A stretch of 6,827 nucleotides of DNA from Faecalimonas sp. GTDB lineage: Bacteria > Bacillota_A > Clostridia > Lachnospirales > Lachnospiraceae. The notes under the pieces are model-generated. The model did not search any database. It was not told the DNA's origin and saw only the letters and a program-made list of their open reading frames with translations. The DNA is taken from positions 1-6,827 of the forward strand of contig JAPFCT010000257.1 in the NCBI GenBank assembly GCA_026169575.1. Reading direction: 5' to 3'. Every line of letters begins with the position of its first letter. The stretch's first letter is position 1. Below are positions 6,324 through 6,827 of the stretch, piece after piece. Made by a program: the position numbers and the translations under genes.

Positions 6324-6827
6324 GACTTTCCCCTCCTCCGATGATCGTAAGGACGTTCAGGATCTTCTCAAAAAAAGCACTTCTGCTGTCATTGCCCTTG
6401 CGAAGTTCCATGAAGATTTCTCCATCTTTCAAAAAGAGAATGCGGCCGGCATAGCTGGCGGTAAACGCGTCATGGCTTACCATGAGGATCGTCGCTCCAA
6501 GCTGTTCATTGATGCTCTGGATCGTAGACAGCAGCATTTGTGAGGAATGGCTGTCCAGTGCACCGGTCGGCTCATCTGCCAGCAAGAGCTTCGGACGGTT
6601 GATGATTGCTCTTGCACAGGCACAGCGCTGCTTCTGACCGCCGGATACCTGATAAGGATATTTGTCAAGAATATCAAGGATATTCAGCTTCCCGGCGATA
6701 TCGAAAATCCGGGGTTCCACCTCTTTTGCAGGTACTTTGTTGATCGTAAGCGCCAGTGCGATATTTTCTGAGATCGTCAGTGTGTCCAGTAAGTTAAAGT
6801 CCTGAAAGACAAAGCCTAAATTTTCCC
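6313..6827 (-). CDS. BceA-type ABC transporter ATP-binding protein (5' truncated by window edge)
   Basis: This is the ATPase partner of the downstream BceB-type permease. The frame is open to the right edge, giving 170 visible residues; the N-terminus and Walker A lie outside the window. The GTG at 6718-6720 is internal, because recognisable family sequence continues beyond it. In the visible part, the Q-loop is FVFQDFNLL (Gln at visible residue 8), the signature is VSGGQKQR (60-67), Walker B is LLLADE (80-85) followed by PTGALD, and the switch His is in MVSHD (118). The C-terminal tail with FFEKILNVL and a GGG motif is typical of ATPases paired with BceB-like permeases. The gene ends 11 bases inside the permease gene, indicating translational coupling. 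The promoter must lie to the right of the window. The ATPase class is certain; the Bce-type assignment also rests on the neighbouring permease. Confidence 0.95.
   Translation of the reverse strand, partial: ENLGFVFQDFNLLDTLTISENIALALTINKVPAKEVEPRIFDIAGKLNILDILDKYPYQVSGGQKQRCACARAIINRPKLLLADEPTGALDSHSSQMLLSTIQSINEQLGATILMVSHDAFTASYAGRILFLKDGEIFMELRKGNDSRSAFFEKILNVLTIIGGGESHVC
6330..6339 (-). promoter_or_regulatory. Ribosome binding site of the minus-strand BceB-type permease
   Basis: On the minus strand GGAGGAGGGG lies six bases before the permease ATG (6321-6323), within the last codons of the ATPase gene. It is an unusually strong Shine-Dalgarno match and fixes the permease start. Confidence 0.85.

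Noticed and set aside
6313..6720. Separate 135-aa ATPase fragment starting at a GTG (6718-6720)
   Set aside because: The frame continues to the window edge and encodes the ATPase Q-loop region, so the GTG is an internal Val codon and the gene is cut by the window, not degraded.

Overview
The window looks like chromosomal DNA of a low-to-moderate GC Firmicute, most likely a clostridial (Lachnospiraceae-like) gut anaerobe. This rests on strong GGAGG-type ribosome binding sites, dense operons with overlapping genes, and a histidine kinase / FtsX-type ABC transporter gene set of the kind common in that group. No rRNA or other marker gene is present, so the taxonomy is inference.

Layout: two gene modules face each other tail to tail. 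On the plus strand (1-4022) lie the C-terminal part of a sensor histidine kinase, cut by the left window edge, then a complete MacB/LolD-type ABC ATPase (740-1423), then a large double-FtsX-domain permease (best start 1410, end 4022). On the minus strand (6827-4107) lie a BceA-type ABC ATPase, cut by the right window edge so its Walker A region is missing, and a complete BceB-type permease of 738 aa. The 84-base gap between the convergent stops (4023-4106) holds a perfect 14-bp GC-rich hairpin. Its U-rich tail lies on the minus-strand side.

How the genes work together: each module pairs one cytoplasmic ATPase with one FtsX-superfamily permease carrying large extracytoplasmic domains. In characterised relatives (MacB, LolCDE, BceAB) ATP hydrolysis drives conformational work on the outer face, such as lipoprotein or peptide handling, or freeing cell-wall precursor lipids from antimicrobial peptides, rather than classic channel-like transport. 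The plus-strand kinase probably senses envelope stress or a peptide and, through a response regulator expected to the left of the window, controls at least its own operon. An antimicrobial-peptide or envelope-stress locus is the most economical reading, but no substrate can be deduced from sequence.

Everything visible belongs to known superfamilies, and I found no clearly unprecedented system. The points most worth a second look are the very basic cytoplasmic linker in the plus-strand permease, two apparent extra membrane segments in the minus-strand permease, and the one-sided terminator between the convergent operons. There is no gene-free stretch over 300 bases, and no tRNA, rRNA, CRISPR, transposon or other mobile element was seen.
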